Positions 50,801 through 60,313 are shown, counted from the stretch's first letter. The stretch is 64,000 bases of DNA from Chryseobacterium sp. W4I1 (GCF_030816115.1 NZ_JAUSXQ010000001.1:1798001-1862000), one strand, 5' to 3'. Numbers and translations are program-made. The notes: generated by a model from the sequence alone, not told the origin.

Positions 50801-51328
50801 TTAACTCATTTTCTTCAAAATCTTCTCAAAAGTATTGATATTCCTGCTCGTGAACTTATCTTTAAGGCTTTTCTTTCCCAAAACTTTTCCAAAAGAAGAA
50901 TCCAGTGTATTTCCTTTCGGAACCTGCCAGTAGAATATTTCATTAATGATCTCGGCCTTTTCATTTTCAGTTTTTGAAGCAATTTCGAACTCCCCCATCA
51001 AAACAGTTTCTACGCCACGGTTCCCTACAAATCCGTAGATATGCAGGTCATCATTTTTTTCAAAAGGAATGCTGTTCCAGAAAATTTGTGTTTCTTCCTG
51101 AGATTTTATAAATAAAAAAGCTTCATAAGAAAAATGATCAGACATTGCTTTTTCAAGAATCTTCTTTAGATCCAAAGCATTTTTATCCGAAGAAAAAACA
51201 ATATTCCCCGAAGCCAGCACTGAACTTACATCCTTCATTCCGGCATCTTTAAAAACCTGGCAGACATCAGCCATTTTCATATTAGTTCCTTTTACATTGA
51301 CGCCGCGGAGGAAAGCACAGTATTTCAT
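50801..51328 (-). CDS. DUF1697 domain protein
   Basis: A 175-residue soluble protein. It begins MKYCAFLRGVNVKGTNMKMA, then VCQVFKDAGMKDVSSVLASGNIVF, the DUF1697 N-terminal pattern with the LRGINV motif, and SHEAFLF-like FSYEAFLFIKS. The family function is unknown; it is common in many phyla. The C-terminal half is rich in Lys and Glu with a helical end. Single gene between two repeat-rich intergenic regions. Confidence 0.88.
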   Translation of the reverse strand: MKYCAFLRGVNVKGTNMKMADVCQVFKDAGMKDVSSVLASGNIVFSSDKNALDLKKILEKAMSDHFSYEAFLFIKSQEETQIFWNSIPFEKNDDLHIYGFVGNRGVETVLMGEFEIASKTENEKAEIINEIFYWQVPKGNTLDSSFGKVLGKKSLKDKFTSRNINTFEKILKKMS

Positions 51329-51355
51329 TTTTTTAGGGATTAGAGGTTAGGTTGT

Positions 51356-51395
51356 GAGTGTTTTAGTGTTTTAGTGTTTAGTGTTTAGTGTTTAG
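51356..51395. repeat. Tandem GTGTTTTA/GTGTTTA units
   Basis: Five units of 7 or 8 bases, close to the GAGTTTTA array 640 bases earlier. It lies just after the start of the DUF1697 gene, in the gap to the membrane protein. Confidence 0.7.
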
Positions 51396-51461
51396 GTAAA
51401 AACATTAAATCTTATTCTATTTCAATGTTTCAATTTTTAAATTTTTAAATCATTCAATCTT

Positions 51462-52952
51462 TCAATTAACTCTGATATACAAATTATAATCTGTACCGGA
51501 TGGTTTGAGATGATAAATCTTCTCCAAAATCCGGTTGTCACTTTTCAGGTTGTCTTTTATCCTGAATTCTTTCATCAGTTTATAATGGGCCTGATAATAC
51601 GCAGCATCACTGTCTTCAAACAGGTTTTTATAAGAAAGAAGATATTTGGGTTTCCTGTTTTTTACAGTATTAATCCAGTAATGGGCTTTATCTTTTTTTA
51701 CTTCTGTCTGAATCTGCTTGTCTACTAATCCTACTTCATCGATGGTTTTTAACCCTGAAAAATAAGGTATATAGCCTGCAGGCTCCAAAAGAATCCATTG
51801 ACTTTTATCTTTTTCGAAAGTATCTAAAAACAATCCGATTCCTCTGCGGTAATTCCACTCTCCGTTTCCGGTCGCAATAGCATGTATGGTTTGAAAGGCC
51901 AACATCGGAACTATATAAAATACAACCAGAAGGGACAGCCATAGATTTCGTCTCTCCTTTTGCTCCAGTATAAAAATAAGGACCGGAACAAAAAGCAGGA
52001 TCTGCGGCACCCAATAATACCAGTCAAACAGACTTTTTTGAGACAGAAATATAATCTGTTTTATCCAGCCAAAAAGAAAGATCATCCAAAGGAAATAATT
52101 TCTTTTTTCCCTCTGCCTTACAAGATAAATGAAACATAATAGTTCGAAAATCAATACGATAATCGTTACCGGATTAAAGTTTCCCGGAAGTTTCAGCATT
52201 CCCCAGAAATTCCCCAGGCTTACAAGAAAATAGTTAAGGTTTTGAGCAAAGGTAAAATCGTGTTCATAAAGAAGTTTTTTCGCCACAATCGTATTATTCA
52301 CAAGCTCTCCAAAATATAGCCAATTAAAGGAAAGTACCGATATAATGCCTAGCATTCCTCCGAAAATATAATTCCATCTGATCTTTCTGTTCCAAAAAAT
52401 ATCAACAAGAAATACAATCCCCAGGAAAATGATGGTATCAATCCTTGTAAACATAATTAAAACAGGCAACAGGATTAGTGCCCATTTTTTGTTTTTACTG
52501 AAGCCATAATACAACAGCGCCATTTCCAGAAAGAAAAGGATCCCATATTCCATTCCGAGAATTGAGATCTTCACTGCAGGCGGCAATATCCCGATTAAAA
52601 ATATAAAAATAGCTTTATGCCAGGGGTTTTTAAGGATAAGATGGGAAAGAAATAATGTGCCTATGGTAAAAAGTACAGAATTAAAGATCAGTAAAGGCTC
52701 AATAAAATATTCTTTACCGAAGATCAGGTTGAAAAAATAAGACACAAAAACATACAGATGGGTGGTGGAAGCTGAAATTTTGGTCTCTCCATTAAAGCCT
52801 ATCACCCCGTAATCCAACAGATTCTGAGCAACTCTCCAGGTAATGAAGGCGTCTTCCTGAATATAATGGGTCAGTAGAAAGAGGAGTTTAAAAACTACTG
52901 TACAGATTACAGCGTAAATGGGAAGCCTATTATTTTTAGTCTCGATCATCAT
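51462..52952 (-). CDS. Putative GT-C-fold membrane glycosyltransferase
   Basis: A 496-residue protein with about ten membrane helices and a C-terminal soluble part. Near the N-terminus, YIQEDAFITWRVAQNLLDYG has an acidic pair in the first periplasmic loop, and FNGETKISASTTHLYVFVSY follows, the arrangement of GT-C glycosyltransferases that use polyprenyl-phosphate sugars (compare arabinofuranosyl- and oligosaccharyl-transferase families). The exact sugar and acceptor are unknown. It precedes the GT117 gene in the opposite order on the same strand with an 89-base gap and a terminator between, so they are two separate units of one glycosylation theme. Confidence 0.65.
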   Translation of the reverse strand: MMIETKNNRLPIYAVICTVVFKLLFLLTHYIQEDAFITWRVAQNLLDYGVIGFNGETKISASTTHLYVFVSYFFNLIFGKEYFIEPLLIFNSVLFTIGTLFLSHLILKNPWHKAIFIFLIGILPPAVKISILGMEYGILFFLEMALLYYGFSKNKKWALILLPVLIMFTRIDTIIFLGIVFLVDIFWNRKIRWNYIFGGMLGIISVLSFNWLYFGELVNNTIVAKKLLYEHDFTFAQNLNYFLVSLGNFWGMLKLPGNFNPVTIIVLIFELLCFIYLVRQREKRNYFLWMIFLFGWIKQIIFLSQKSLFDWYYWVPQILLFVPVLIFILEQKERRNLWLSLLVVFYIVPMLAFQTIHAIATGNGEWNYRRGIGLFLDTFEKDKSQWILLEPAGYIPYFSGLKTIDEVGLVDKQIQTEVKKDKAHYWINTVKNRKPKYLLSYKNLFEDSDAAYYQAHYKLMKEFRIKDNLKSDNRILEKIYHLKPSGTDYNLYIRVN

Positions 52953-53004
52953 GTATTTTTAGTATCACAAATATAATCTTAAAATTCATGAATGCCAATA
53001 ACAA

Positions 53005-53030
53005 AAAAACGGAACCGAAGTTCCGTTTTT
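53005..53030 (-). terminator. Terminator of the GT117 gene
   Basis: AAAAACGGAAC and GTTCCGTTTTT form a perfect 11-bp stem with a CGAA loop, ending 12 bases from the stop of the GT117-like gene. Confidence 0.88.
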
Positions 53031-53041
53031 GTTTACTGATT

Positions 53042-56000
53042 TTATTGTGTCACCTTAATAATTGCTGTGGTGATCTGATTTTCTTTTTCCTTGGAATAAG
53101 TGGAATCAAAAGGCTCCATCACATCAAATAAATACTGGTAGAAAGGAGTGATCTTCTGAACATCTTCAGATTTTTGTATGGCTTTCTCTTTGCCCATCTG
53201 CTGAAGTTCTTTGATAAAAGCATTGAACTTTTTGTCGATCGGTTCTATAGATTTTACAAGATATGCGTAGGCTTTATCATCCTGCCCCAACTTTTTGTAA
53301 GCATCAGTCACTGCAGAAACCACCAGAGAATATTCCATTGGCTTTGTTCTCATTTGTCTTCTTGCAAAGTTCTGATCTGCCGGAGCAAGACTTAAATAAT
53401 AATCATACTCTTCAAAAATGCCTTTTTTAAGAATCTCTGCCAGTTGAAGTCCTTTTTTCTCCTGTCCGGAAATGATATATCCTGTTACCATAGCACTTAA
53501 TGAACGTGGATCATTAAATTTCTCTGCAGGAATTTCTTTGGAAGCAAGATCTAATAATTCTACAGCTTTAGCTTTCTGTCCGTTTAATGCCAGTGCTGAA
53601 GCTGCTCTGCTTGCCGACATTCTGTAGCTCATGATATTTGAGGTAGCCGTTTCATCAAAGTGACTGTTTAAGTCTTTAAAATTCCCCCATCTGAAGTTTT
53701 TCACTACGTTATAAAGAGAATTCGTATCTACTCTTCCCATATCTCCGTCTGCATTCGCTGCTGTGTGGATAGGAACCAATCTGTAACTGAATCCGTCAAA
53801 CTGCAGATATTCGTTCAGATAGAAGATATTTTCGCTATCGTAAATCCCTCCTGATGAGAAGTTGATCGGACGTTTCCAGTCAAAATTTGCCAGCATGTCT
53901 AGCATGATCAGGTTATTTTTGTAAAGGGTGTTTCCTTTGTAGGTGATCATGATCTGGTTCACAACATTCGGAAGATCAGCCTGAGTGATAATTCCTGCTT
54001 TTAAAGCATTTTCTTTGTTAACAGGAAGAATGAACTTGTTGACCGGAAGGATATTATATTTTTCAAACTTTTCTTCTCCGAAATACATTTTCAGAAGCTC
54101 ATCTTTCTCAGGAGATTTAAATTTGATAAAATTAACCGCTTCTTTCAACGTTAATGAATCCTGAGTAAGGTACTTTCTGAATCCTGCAAATTCTGTTTCC
54201 GGCGCTCCCTGTTCTTTCAACATAGAGAAAACGCCTTCCCAGTCTTCTTTTTTCATCATATAGATCTGGTCATTCACGCCATCTCTGTAATCATCATGAG
54301 TCAACTGGCTTGGAATTCCTGCTGCGTTATATGTTTTTCTCTTGATCTGGTCTAAATTCCATGGTGTTGAAGCAAGGGTGAAATTAACGACTTTTACATC
54401 ATCTCTGAATCTTTCAGTTTCCTGGATCGCCCAAACCGGATAGGTATCATTATCCCCGTAAACGAATAAAATATCGTTCTTTGGCAGTGATTTCAATACT
54501 GAATAGGCATAATCATATGCTGTATATCTGTTGCTTCTATCGTGTACATTGTAATTCTGGAAGCCCATCATGAATGGTACTCCTAGTAAAACTACTCCTA
54601 AAGCGATGTTTGCCCCATTAGATTTTACTTTAGACTGTAAGAACCATAAAATAGCTCCGGCACCCATCCCGATCCATATGGCAAAGGCATAGAAAGAACC
54701 TACCATTGCATAATCTCTTTCTCTCGGTTCAAACGGCTTCACTCCTGTGTAGAAAATAATTCCGACACTCGTTAAAACAAATAGGGAAAGCAGTGCATAG
54801 AATCTTCCAAAGTCTCTGTTCAGTTGGAAAAAGAAACCGATTAATCCTAATATTAATGGTAAAAAGAAGAATTTTACGGTACTTTCATTCTTGAATTTAG
54901 CAGGCATTTTATCCTGATTCCCTAATAAGGCATTGTCGATAAAAGAAATCCCGGAGATCCAGTTTCCTTTAGTGTTTTCCATGTTTCCTTCAAGGTCATT
55001 CTGCCTTCCCACGAAGTTCCACATCAGGTATCTTACAAAGTAATAACCATTCTGGAAGGTGATGAAATAGTCCATATTCTGAGCCAGTGAAGGCTTTTGA
55101 ACATTGATCAGGTTGTAAGGTTTAACCTTTAAATAATCTGCTGCGGTAATGGATTTATCTTCATACTTACCTCTCAATTCGTCAAAGATCTGCTTGGCCT
55201 GAGGGTTATCTGCCACTTCTTCGTTTGCATAATTAAAGGTAAAGTCCGGAGCTCCGTACATTGAAATGTAGTTCGCCATAACGTCTTTATCTTCATTAAA
55301 CATTCTAGGCATTAAGCTTATCTGGGACTTACTGAAAATATAATTGAAACGGTCACCCGTCTTTCTGTAGGTTCCTGTTTTTTCATCTTTTTCATAGATC
55401 TCACCGGTTTTCTGAGTTTTAAAACTTCCGTCTTCATTTTTCTCAATTCCGTTGGCATCAAGGAAAGCGGTGTAATTCTGTCCATAAATCGTTGGCCAGT
55501 CACCATATTGCTCTCTGTTATAATAATCCAGCATACCGATAGCAGTATCCGGATCGTTAAGGTTCATCGGAGGATTTGCATTCGCTCTGATGGGAATGAC
55601 CATCCAGCAGGAGAAACCGATAATCATATACACTACTGACAAGGCAGCAGTCTGGTAAATATTTTTCTTAGCTTTTCTCGCATATTTAATAATAAAGAAA
55701 CATATCGCCGTCATTAAAATAAATGCGACTATCGTTCCTGAGTGGAAAGGAAGTCCAAGTCCGTTCACAAAGAATATTTCCAGTCTTCCGAACATCGTCA
55801 TGATCAACGGGAAGATAATTTTAAAAACAATGATCAGGATTCCAAGCGTTATTGCATTGGCCCAGATAAAGTTCTTCCATGTAAATTTGTAATTTCTTGC
55901 GTAATACACCAGACAAACGGCTGGAACTGCAAGCATCCCCATCATGTGTACCCCAACTGAAAGTCCCAATACAAAGAAAATAAGGATGATCCATCTTTCA

Positions 56001-56527
56001 CTGTCTTTTGCCAGGTATTCATTTTCCCATTTGGTGATCAGCCACACTAAAAGTGCAATAAACATAGAAGCCATGGAATATACTTCCCCTTCTACCGCCG
56101 AAAACCAGAACGTATCTGAAAATGTAAAGCACAATGCGCCTACAGCTCCTGCAAAAAGAATGGATATTTCCTGATGCTTGGTAACTTCTTCAAAGTCTTT
56201 GTTTAATAGCCTCCTTACAAAATGTGTAATGGTCCAGAATAAAAATAAAATCGTCAGCGCACTGAACAATGCGGACATCGCATTGATCACGATAGAATAA
56301 TTTTCACCTTTTCCTAAAGCAAAAATGGCTGCCACGGCACCCACAATCTGGAATAAGGCAGCTCCGGGAGCATGCGTTACTTCAAGTTTTACTGCTGAGG
56401 AAATGTACTCGCCGCAATCCCAGAAACTGAAATTGGGTTCTATGGTCGACAAGTACGTGAAAAATGCAATGACGAAAATCACCCATCCTAAAATGGTGTT
56501 CCATTGCCTAAAAGTCCAATTTTTCAT
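53042..56527 (-). CDS. GT117-like protein (DUF2723) with TPR C-terminus
   Basis: A 1161-residue membrane protein. The first 290 residues hold many membrane helices; the N-terminal FFTYLSTIEPNFSFWDCGEYIS with a DCGE acidic motif and TFWFSAVEGEVYSM are typical for DUF2723, a family classed as GT117 and related to protein O-mannosyltransferases (GT39). The middle is a large soluble domain (about 350-620) and a second helix set (620-700); about 930-1160 forms helical TPR-like repeats. Bacteroidetes use general O-glycosylation of periplasmic proteins, and a GT117 enzyme was proposed to add sugar in that pathway. Role here is inference. Single gene with a terminator. Confidence 0.85.
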   Translation of the reverse strand: MKNWTFRQWNTILGWVIFVIAFFTYLSTIEPNFSFWDCGEYISSAVKLEVTHAPGAALFQIVGAVAAIFALGKGENYSIVINAMSALFSALTILFLFWTITHFVRRLLNKDFEEVTKHQEISILFAGAVGALCFTFSDTFWFSAVEGEVYSMASMFIALLVWLITKWENEYLAKDSERWIILIFFVLGLSVGVHMMGMLAVPAVCLVYYARNYKFTWKNFIWANAITLGILIIVFKIIFPLIMTMFGRLEIFFVNGLGLPFHSGTIVAFILMTAICFFIIKYARKAKKNIYQTAALSVVYMIIGFSCWMVIPIRANANPPMNLNDPDTAIGMLDYYNREQYGDWPTIYGQNYTAFLDANGIEKNEDGSFKTQKTGEIYEKDEKTGTYRKTGDRFNYIFSKSQISLMPRMFNEDKDVMANYISMYGAPDFTFNYANEEVADNPQAKQIFDELRGKYEDKSITAADYLKVKPYNLINVQKPSLAQNMDYFITFQNGYYFVRYLMWNFVGRQNDLEGNMENTKGNWISGISFIDNALLGNQDKMPAKFKNESTVKFFFLPLILGLIGFFFQLNRDFGRFYALLSLFVLTSVGIIFYTGVKPFEPRERDYAMVGSFYAFAIWIGMGAGAILWFLQSKVKSNGANIALGVVLLGVPFMMGFQNYNVHDRSNRYTAYDYAYSVLKSLPKNDILFVYGDNDTYPVWAIQETERFRDDVKVVNFTLASTPWNLDQIKRKTYNAAGIPSQLTHDDYRDGVNDQIYMMKKEDWEGVFSMLKEQGAPETEFAGFRKYLTQDSLTLKEAVNFIKFKSPEKDELLKMYFGEEKFEKYNILPVNKFILPVNKENALKAGIITQADLPNVVNQIMITYKGNTLYKNNLIMLDMLANFDWKRPINFSSGGIYDSENIFYLNEYLQFDGFSYRLVPIHTAANADGDMGRVDTNSLYNVVKNFRWGNFKDLNSHFDETATSNIMSYRMSASRAASALALNGQKAKAVELLDLASKEIPAEKFNDPRSLSAMVTGYIISGQEKKGLQLAEILKKGIFEEYDYYLSLAPADQNFARRQMRTKPMEYSLVVSAVTDAYKKLGQDDKAYAYLVKSIEPIDKKFNAFIKELQQMGKEKAIQKSEDVQKITPFYQYLFDVMEPFDSTYSKEKENQITTAIIKVTQ

Positions 56528-56711
56528 AGTATTAAATCAATTATGCGAAAATAAGGCTTTTATACCATTCCATGGTGTTTTTAACAAAATTTAAAAAATT
56601 TGGCGTAGTATTTGTGATCGTACTTCAGCTAAGATTGCAAATCAGAAAATAAATTTTCCCAATTCGCTGGCTTGAAAACAAACAAAAGTTTAGTAATTAT
56701 TTATTTTTTTG

Positions 56712-56720
56712 TATTTTTGC
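56712..56720 (+). promoter_or_regulatory. TATTTTTGC -7 element before the CysK-like gene
   Basis: TATTTTTGC fits TAnnTTTGC and lies 30 bases before the ATG at 56750. No clear TTG box at the usual distance, so the call is partial. Confidence 0.4.
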
Positions 56721-56749
56721 GGTCAGATTTTTATTGAAAATAACAAATA

Positions 56750-57787
56750 ATGAGTAATGTTTACGATAATATTCTTGGCCTAATAGGACATACTCCTATG
56801 GTGAAGCTTAATACTGTTACAAAAGATATTCCTGCAACCGTTTATGCCAAGTTAGAATCATATAATCCTGGACATTCCACAAAAGATAGAATAGCACTTC
56901 ATATTATAGAAAACGCTGAACAAAAAGGTTTATTAAAGGAAGATTCTGTAGTTGTAGAAACTACTTCCGGAAATACCGGTTTTTCTATTGCAATGGTTTG
57001 TATTATTAAAGGATATAAATGTATTCTCGCGGTAAGCGATAAAACGAAGCCCGAAAAAATTGCTTATTTAAAAGCATTAGGGGCTACCGTATACATTTGT
57101 CCTGCCAATGTAGCGGCAGACGATCCGAGATCATATTATGAGGTGGCTAAGAGAATAGCTTCAGAAACACCCAATTCAGTTTACATCAATCAATATTTTA
57201 ATGAATTGAATATTGATGCACACTACAAGACAACAGGTCCTGAAATTTGGGAGCAGACAGAAGGTAAGATAACGCACCTTTTTGCCTGCACTGGAACTGG
57301 TGGAACATTATCAGGTTCGGGTAAATTTTTAAAAGAAAAAAATCCCGGTATTAAAATAATCGGTGTGGATGCCGACGGATCTATCCTGAAGAGCTACCAC
57401 GAAACAGGAAAAATACACAAAGAAGATGTTCATCCTTACCAGATCGAAGGAATGGGGAAAAATTTGATCCCTGCTGCCCTTCTTTTTGACAAGGTGGATG
57501 AGTTTGTAAGAGTAAATGACGAGATGTCTGCTTACAGAACCCGTGAAATAGCCCTTAAAGAAGCCATCATGGGAGGTTATACTACAGGAGCCGTAACCCA
57601 GGCACTGATCCAGTATGCCCAATCTCATGAATTGACTAAAGATGATATCATTGTTCTGATATTCCCGGATCATGGATCCCGGTATATCACCAAGGTATAC
57701 AGCGACAAATGGATGGCTGAACAAGGTTTTGTGAATAACTGCGTACACAATTACGATGAAGTTTTCAAAACAGAATTCATTAAATAG
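56750..57787 (+). CDS. CysK-like PLP enzyme, probable cysteate synthase
   Basis: A 345-residue fold-type II PLP enzyme of the cysteine synthase/cystathionine beta-synthase group. PLP binds Lys45 in NPGHSTKDRIA, where CysK usually reads GGSxKDR; TTSGNTG is at 71-77; the phosphate loop is GTGGTLSG, then GKNLIPAALLF at the usual substrate region. The extra C-terminal part (YDEVFKTEFIK) is unusual. The next gene is a serine-palmitoyltransferase-like enzyme, 79 bases on, so the pair matches the published pathway for capnine, in which a CysK-like enzyme makes cysteate and an AONS-family enzyme joins it to acyl-CoA. The alternative is plain cysteine synthase. Confidence 0.75.
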   Translation: MSNVYDNILGLIGHTPMVKLNTVTKDIPATVYAKLESYNPGHSTKDRIALHIIENAEQKGLLKEDSVVVETTSGNTGFSIAMVCIIKGYKCILAVSDKTKPEKIAYLKALGATVYICPANVAADDPRSYYEVAKRIASETPNSVYINQYFNELNIDAHYKTTGPEIWEQTEGKITHLFACTGTGGTLSGSGKFLKEKNPGIKIIGVDADGSILKSYHETGKIHKEDVHPYQIEGMGKNLIPAALLFDKVDEFVRVNDEMSAYRTREIALKEAIMGGYTTGAVTQALIQYAQSHELTKDDIIVLIFPDHGSRYITKVYSDKWMAEQGFVNNCVHNYDEVFKTEFIK

Positions 57788-57811
57788 AATATAATAAACC
57801 ACAATACCAAT

Positions 57812-57844
57812 AAAGTCTTCTGTGTTCCGCACGAAAGACTTTTT
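57812..57844. terminator. Hairpin between the two sulfonolipid-type genes
   Basis: AAAGTCTTC and GAAAGACTTT form a 9-10-bp stem with a 12-base loop, followed by TTTTC. It may be an attenuating terminator between the two genes. Confidence 0.5.
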
Positions 57845-57866
57845 CACTTAAAAATTACTATACAAA

Positions 57867-59129
57867 ATGTTAGATATTTTTGAACGTATTAAACAAAATC
57901 CAGGTCCATTGGGACAATTTGCAGATTATGCTGAAGGGTATTTTGTTTTCCCAAAACTGGAAGGTCCAATTGGTCCAAGAATGAAATTTCAAGGTAAGGA
58001 TGTAATTTTCTGGAGTGCAAACGATTATTTAGGACTTTGTAACCACCCGGAAGTTTTAGAAGCTGATGCAAAGGCGGCTGCAGAATTCGGAATGTTTTAT
58101 CCGATGGGCGCAAGAGCTATGTCAGGTGAAACTCAACAGCATCAGCAATTGGAAAAAGAGTTGGCAGAATTTACTCAAAAGGAGGCTGCTTATTTATTGA
58201 ATTTCGGTTACCAGGGAATGGTCTCAGCGATTGATGCATTGGTTACAAGACATGACGTAATCGTTTATGACGCTGATTCTCATGCTTGTATTGTAGACGG
58301 TGTTCGTCTTCATATGGGTAAAAGCTTTACGTTCAAGCACAATGATATGGCAAGTTTGGAAAAAAACTTAGCCAGAGCCACTAAAGTAGCAGAAGAAAAC
58401 GGCGGCGGTATCCTTGTAATCACTGAAGGTGTTTTCGGAATGAGAGGAATGCAGGGGAAACTGAAAGAAATCTGCGACTTAAAATCTAAATTCAATTTCA
58501 GATTGTTGGTAGATGATGCCCACGGTTTCGGAACTTTGGGTAAAACCGGAGCGGGAGCTGGTGAGGAGCAGGGATGTCAGGATCAGATTGATGTTTATTT
58601 CTCTACTTTTGCTAAATCTATGGCCGGTTTCGGAGCTTTCCTTTCCGGAGATGAAACAATCATCCGATTCTTAAAATATAATCTTCGTTCTCAGATTTTT
58701 GCTAAGTCTCTGACCATGCCAATGGTAATAGGAGGTTTAAAAAGACTGGAGCTTTTAAGAACACGTCCCGAAATCAAAGCTAAATTGTGGGAGAATGTTT
58801 CTAAACTTCAAAACGGTCTGAAAGAGAGAGGTTACAATCTGGGAAATACCAACACATGTGTAACTCCTGTTTTCATTGAAGGAACTACCATTGAAGCTAC
58901 CCTTTTAGCTAAAGATTTAAGAGAAAATTATGGTGTTTTCACATCAGTAGTTGTATATCCGGTAATTCCTAAAGGAATGATCTTGTTAAGACTGATCCCG
59001 ACGGCTTCTCATACAGATTCAGAAATTAATGAAACATTGGCTGCTTTTGATGGTATCCGTGAGAAATTAACTTCCGGACATTACAGAGAAATAGAAAAAC
59101 AGATGAATATTGAGTACAAACAAATGTAA
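57867..59129 (+). CDS. AONS/serine palmitoyltransferase-like enzyme, probable cysteate acyltransferase
   Basis: A 420-residue PLP enzyme of the alpha-oxoamine synthase family, which condenses an amino acid with an acyl thioester and releases carbon dioxide. Motifs: FWSANDYLGLCNHPEV, GARAMSGETQQHQQLEKELA, DADSHACIVDGVRLH, VDDAHGFGTLGKTGAG with the PLP-contacting His, and TFAKSMAGFGAF with Lys250 as the PLP lysine. The sequence fits serine palmitoyltransferase or the cysteate-using sulfonolipid enzyme (CapB/SulA type). The CysK-like neighbour favours cysteate and hence capnine, a lipid of gliding flavobacteria. Sequence alone does not separate serine from cysteate. Confidence 0.85.
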   Translation: MLDIFERIKQNPGPLGQFADYAEGYFVFPKLEGPIGPRMKFQGKDVIFWSANDYLGLCNHPEVLEADAKAAAEFGMFYPMGARAMSGETQQHQQLEKELAEFTQKEAAYLLNFGYQGMVSAIDALVTRHDVIVYDADSHACIVDGVRLHMGKSFTFKHNDMASLEKNLARATKVAEENGGGILVITEGVFGMRGMQGKLKEICDLKSKFNFRLLVDDAHGFGTLGKTGAGAGEEQGCQDQIDVYFSTFAKSMAGFGAFLSGDETIIRFLKYNLRSQIFAKSLTMPMVIGGLKRLELLRTRPEIKAKLWENVSKLQNGLKERGYNLGNTNTCVTPVFIEGTTIEATLLAKDLRENYGVFTSVVVYPVIPKGMILLRLIPTASHTDSEINETLAAFDGIREKLTSGHYREIEKQMNIEYKQM

Positions 59130-59155
59130 TACGATATCATCATATAATATAACAC

Positions 59156-59186
59156 AAAACCACTGATTATTTTCAGTGGTTTTTTA
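59156..59186 (+). terminator. Terminator after the AONS-like gene
   Basis: AAAACCACTG and CAGTGGTTTT form a perfect 10-bp stem with an ATTATTTT loop, followed by six T. It ends the two-gene sulfonolipid-type unit. Confidence 0.88.
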
Positions 59187-59194
59187 TAAAATAA

Positions 59195-60103
59195 ATGCGA
59201 ATGAAATTTAAGGGTTATCTGTTAGGCGTTTTGTCTTCCGTTTCATTTGGGCTGATTCCCATTTTTATTCTGCCATTGAAGAAGGCTAATTTTTCAATGG
59301 ATATTACTTTGTTCTACCGGTTTTTATTTTCTGCTTTAATGGTCGGAGGCTATCTGCTGTATTCCAAAGAAAATTTCAGAATCAATAGGAAAGAATTACT
59401 GATCCTTTCTGTTTTGGGAGTCTGCTATGCCCTTTCCTCAGAATTTTTATTCATAGGTTATGATTTTCTTACACCGGGAATTGCTTCTACTGTTCTGTTT
59501 ATTTATCCGGTTATTGTCGCGTTGATTATGTTCTTCTTTTATAAGGAAAAACTTACAAAGTTATCTCTCATTTCCCTATTGTTTGCTTTCGCTGGAGTTA
59601 TCGTTTTATGCTTAAAAGGAAAAGGTTTGGAGATTAATTTTGCCGGCCTCGGAATTGTCATGCTGAGTTCATTATTTTATGCCCTTTATATGGTAATCGT
59701 GAATAAATCTGATCTGAAGGTTTCAGGTTTCAAACTTTCCTTCTATTCCATGCTTTTCACTTCTGCATTTTTTATGATCAAAGCATCAGCTGAAAGTGAG
59801 TCTTTTGCCATTCCTTCTCTGTCTATATTGATAAACTTCATTATTTTTGCTTTTCTGACGACAGTCATTTCCAGTCTTTGCTTAGTGTATGCCATAAAAT
59901 ATATTGGGTCTACACCCACTGCTATCTTAGGAGCTCTGGAACCTGTAATTGCAGTAATGGTAAGTGTGCTCATGTTTCATGAAAAGTTTACAATCAACCT
60001 GCTTATAGGTATTGTCCTGATCCTGTTAGGAGTCATTCTGAATGTGATTGCTGATAATAGAAAGTCAAAACGCAATACTCATAAAACTCTAACAGAAGTC
60101 TAA
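59195..60103 (+). CDS. EamA-family transporter (DMT superfamily)
   Basis: A 302-residue inner membrane protein with ten predicted helices in two EamA repeats. It begins GYLLGVLSSVSFGLIPIFIL; the first repeat ends in VIALIMFFFY, the second starts near AGLGIVMLSSLFYALYMVIV, and the motif LGALEPVIAVMVSVLMFHE lies in the second repeat, as usual. A basic tail (DNRKSKRNTHK) follows the last helix. The ATG at 59201 (MKFKG) is an equally good start. Substrate (a metabolite or amino acid) unknown. It is 8 bases after a terminator, so probably transcribed on its own. Confidence 0.87.
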   Translation: MRMKFKGYLLGVLSSVSFGLIPIFILPLKKANFSMDITLFYRFLFSALMVGGYLLYSKENFRINRKELLILSVLGVCYALSSEFLFIGYDFLTPGIASTVLFIYPVIVALIMFFFYKEKLTKLSLISLLFAFAGVIVLCLKGKGLEINFAGLGIVMLSSLFYALYMVIVNKSDLKVSGFKLSFYSMLFTSAFFMIKASAESESFAIPSLSILINFIIFAFLTTVISSLCLVYAIKYIGSTPTAILGALEPVIAVMVSVLMFHEKFTINLLIGIVLILLGVILNVIADNRKSKRNTHKTLTEV

Positions 60104-60206
60104 CATGATACTTCATCTTGAATTTTAATTTATCCTTTTTTATTTCATAAGCTTAATTCATTTTGTGCTTTAAATAGTATTACTGCTTATATTTCAATTT
60201 TGGAAT

Positions 60207-60240
60207 TTGCAGCATAGCTTACAAATTACCTATCTTTGCA
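60207..60240 (+). promoter_or_regulatory. Promoter of the B12-binding radical SAM gene
   Basis: TTG at 60207-60209, 21 bases, then TATCTTTGCA at 60231-60240, a full match to the TTG/TAnnTTTG consensus. The gene start is at 60314 or 60329. Confidence 0.65.
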
Positions 60241-60313
60241 GGTACAATCTGAAGAGATATCTTTGCTATGGCAATATTATTAAAATACTGTCGTCCAACA
60301 ACTTAAATTCAGA

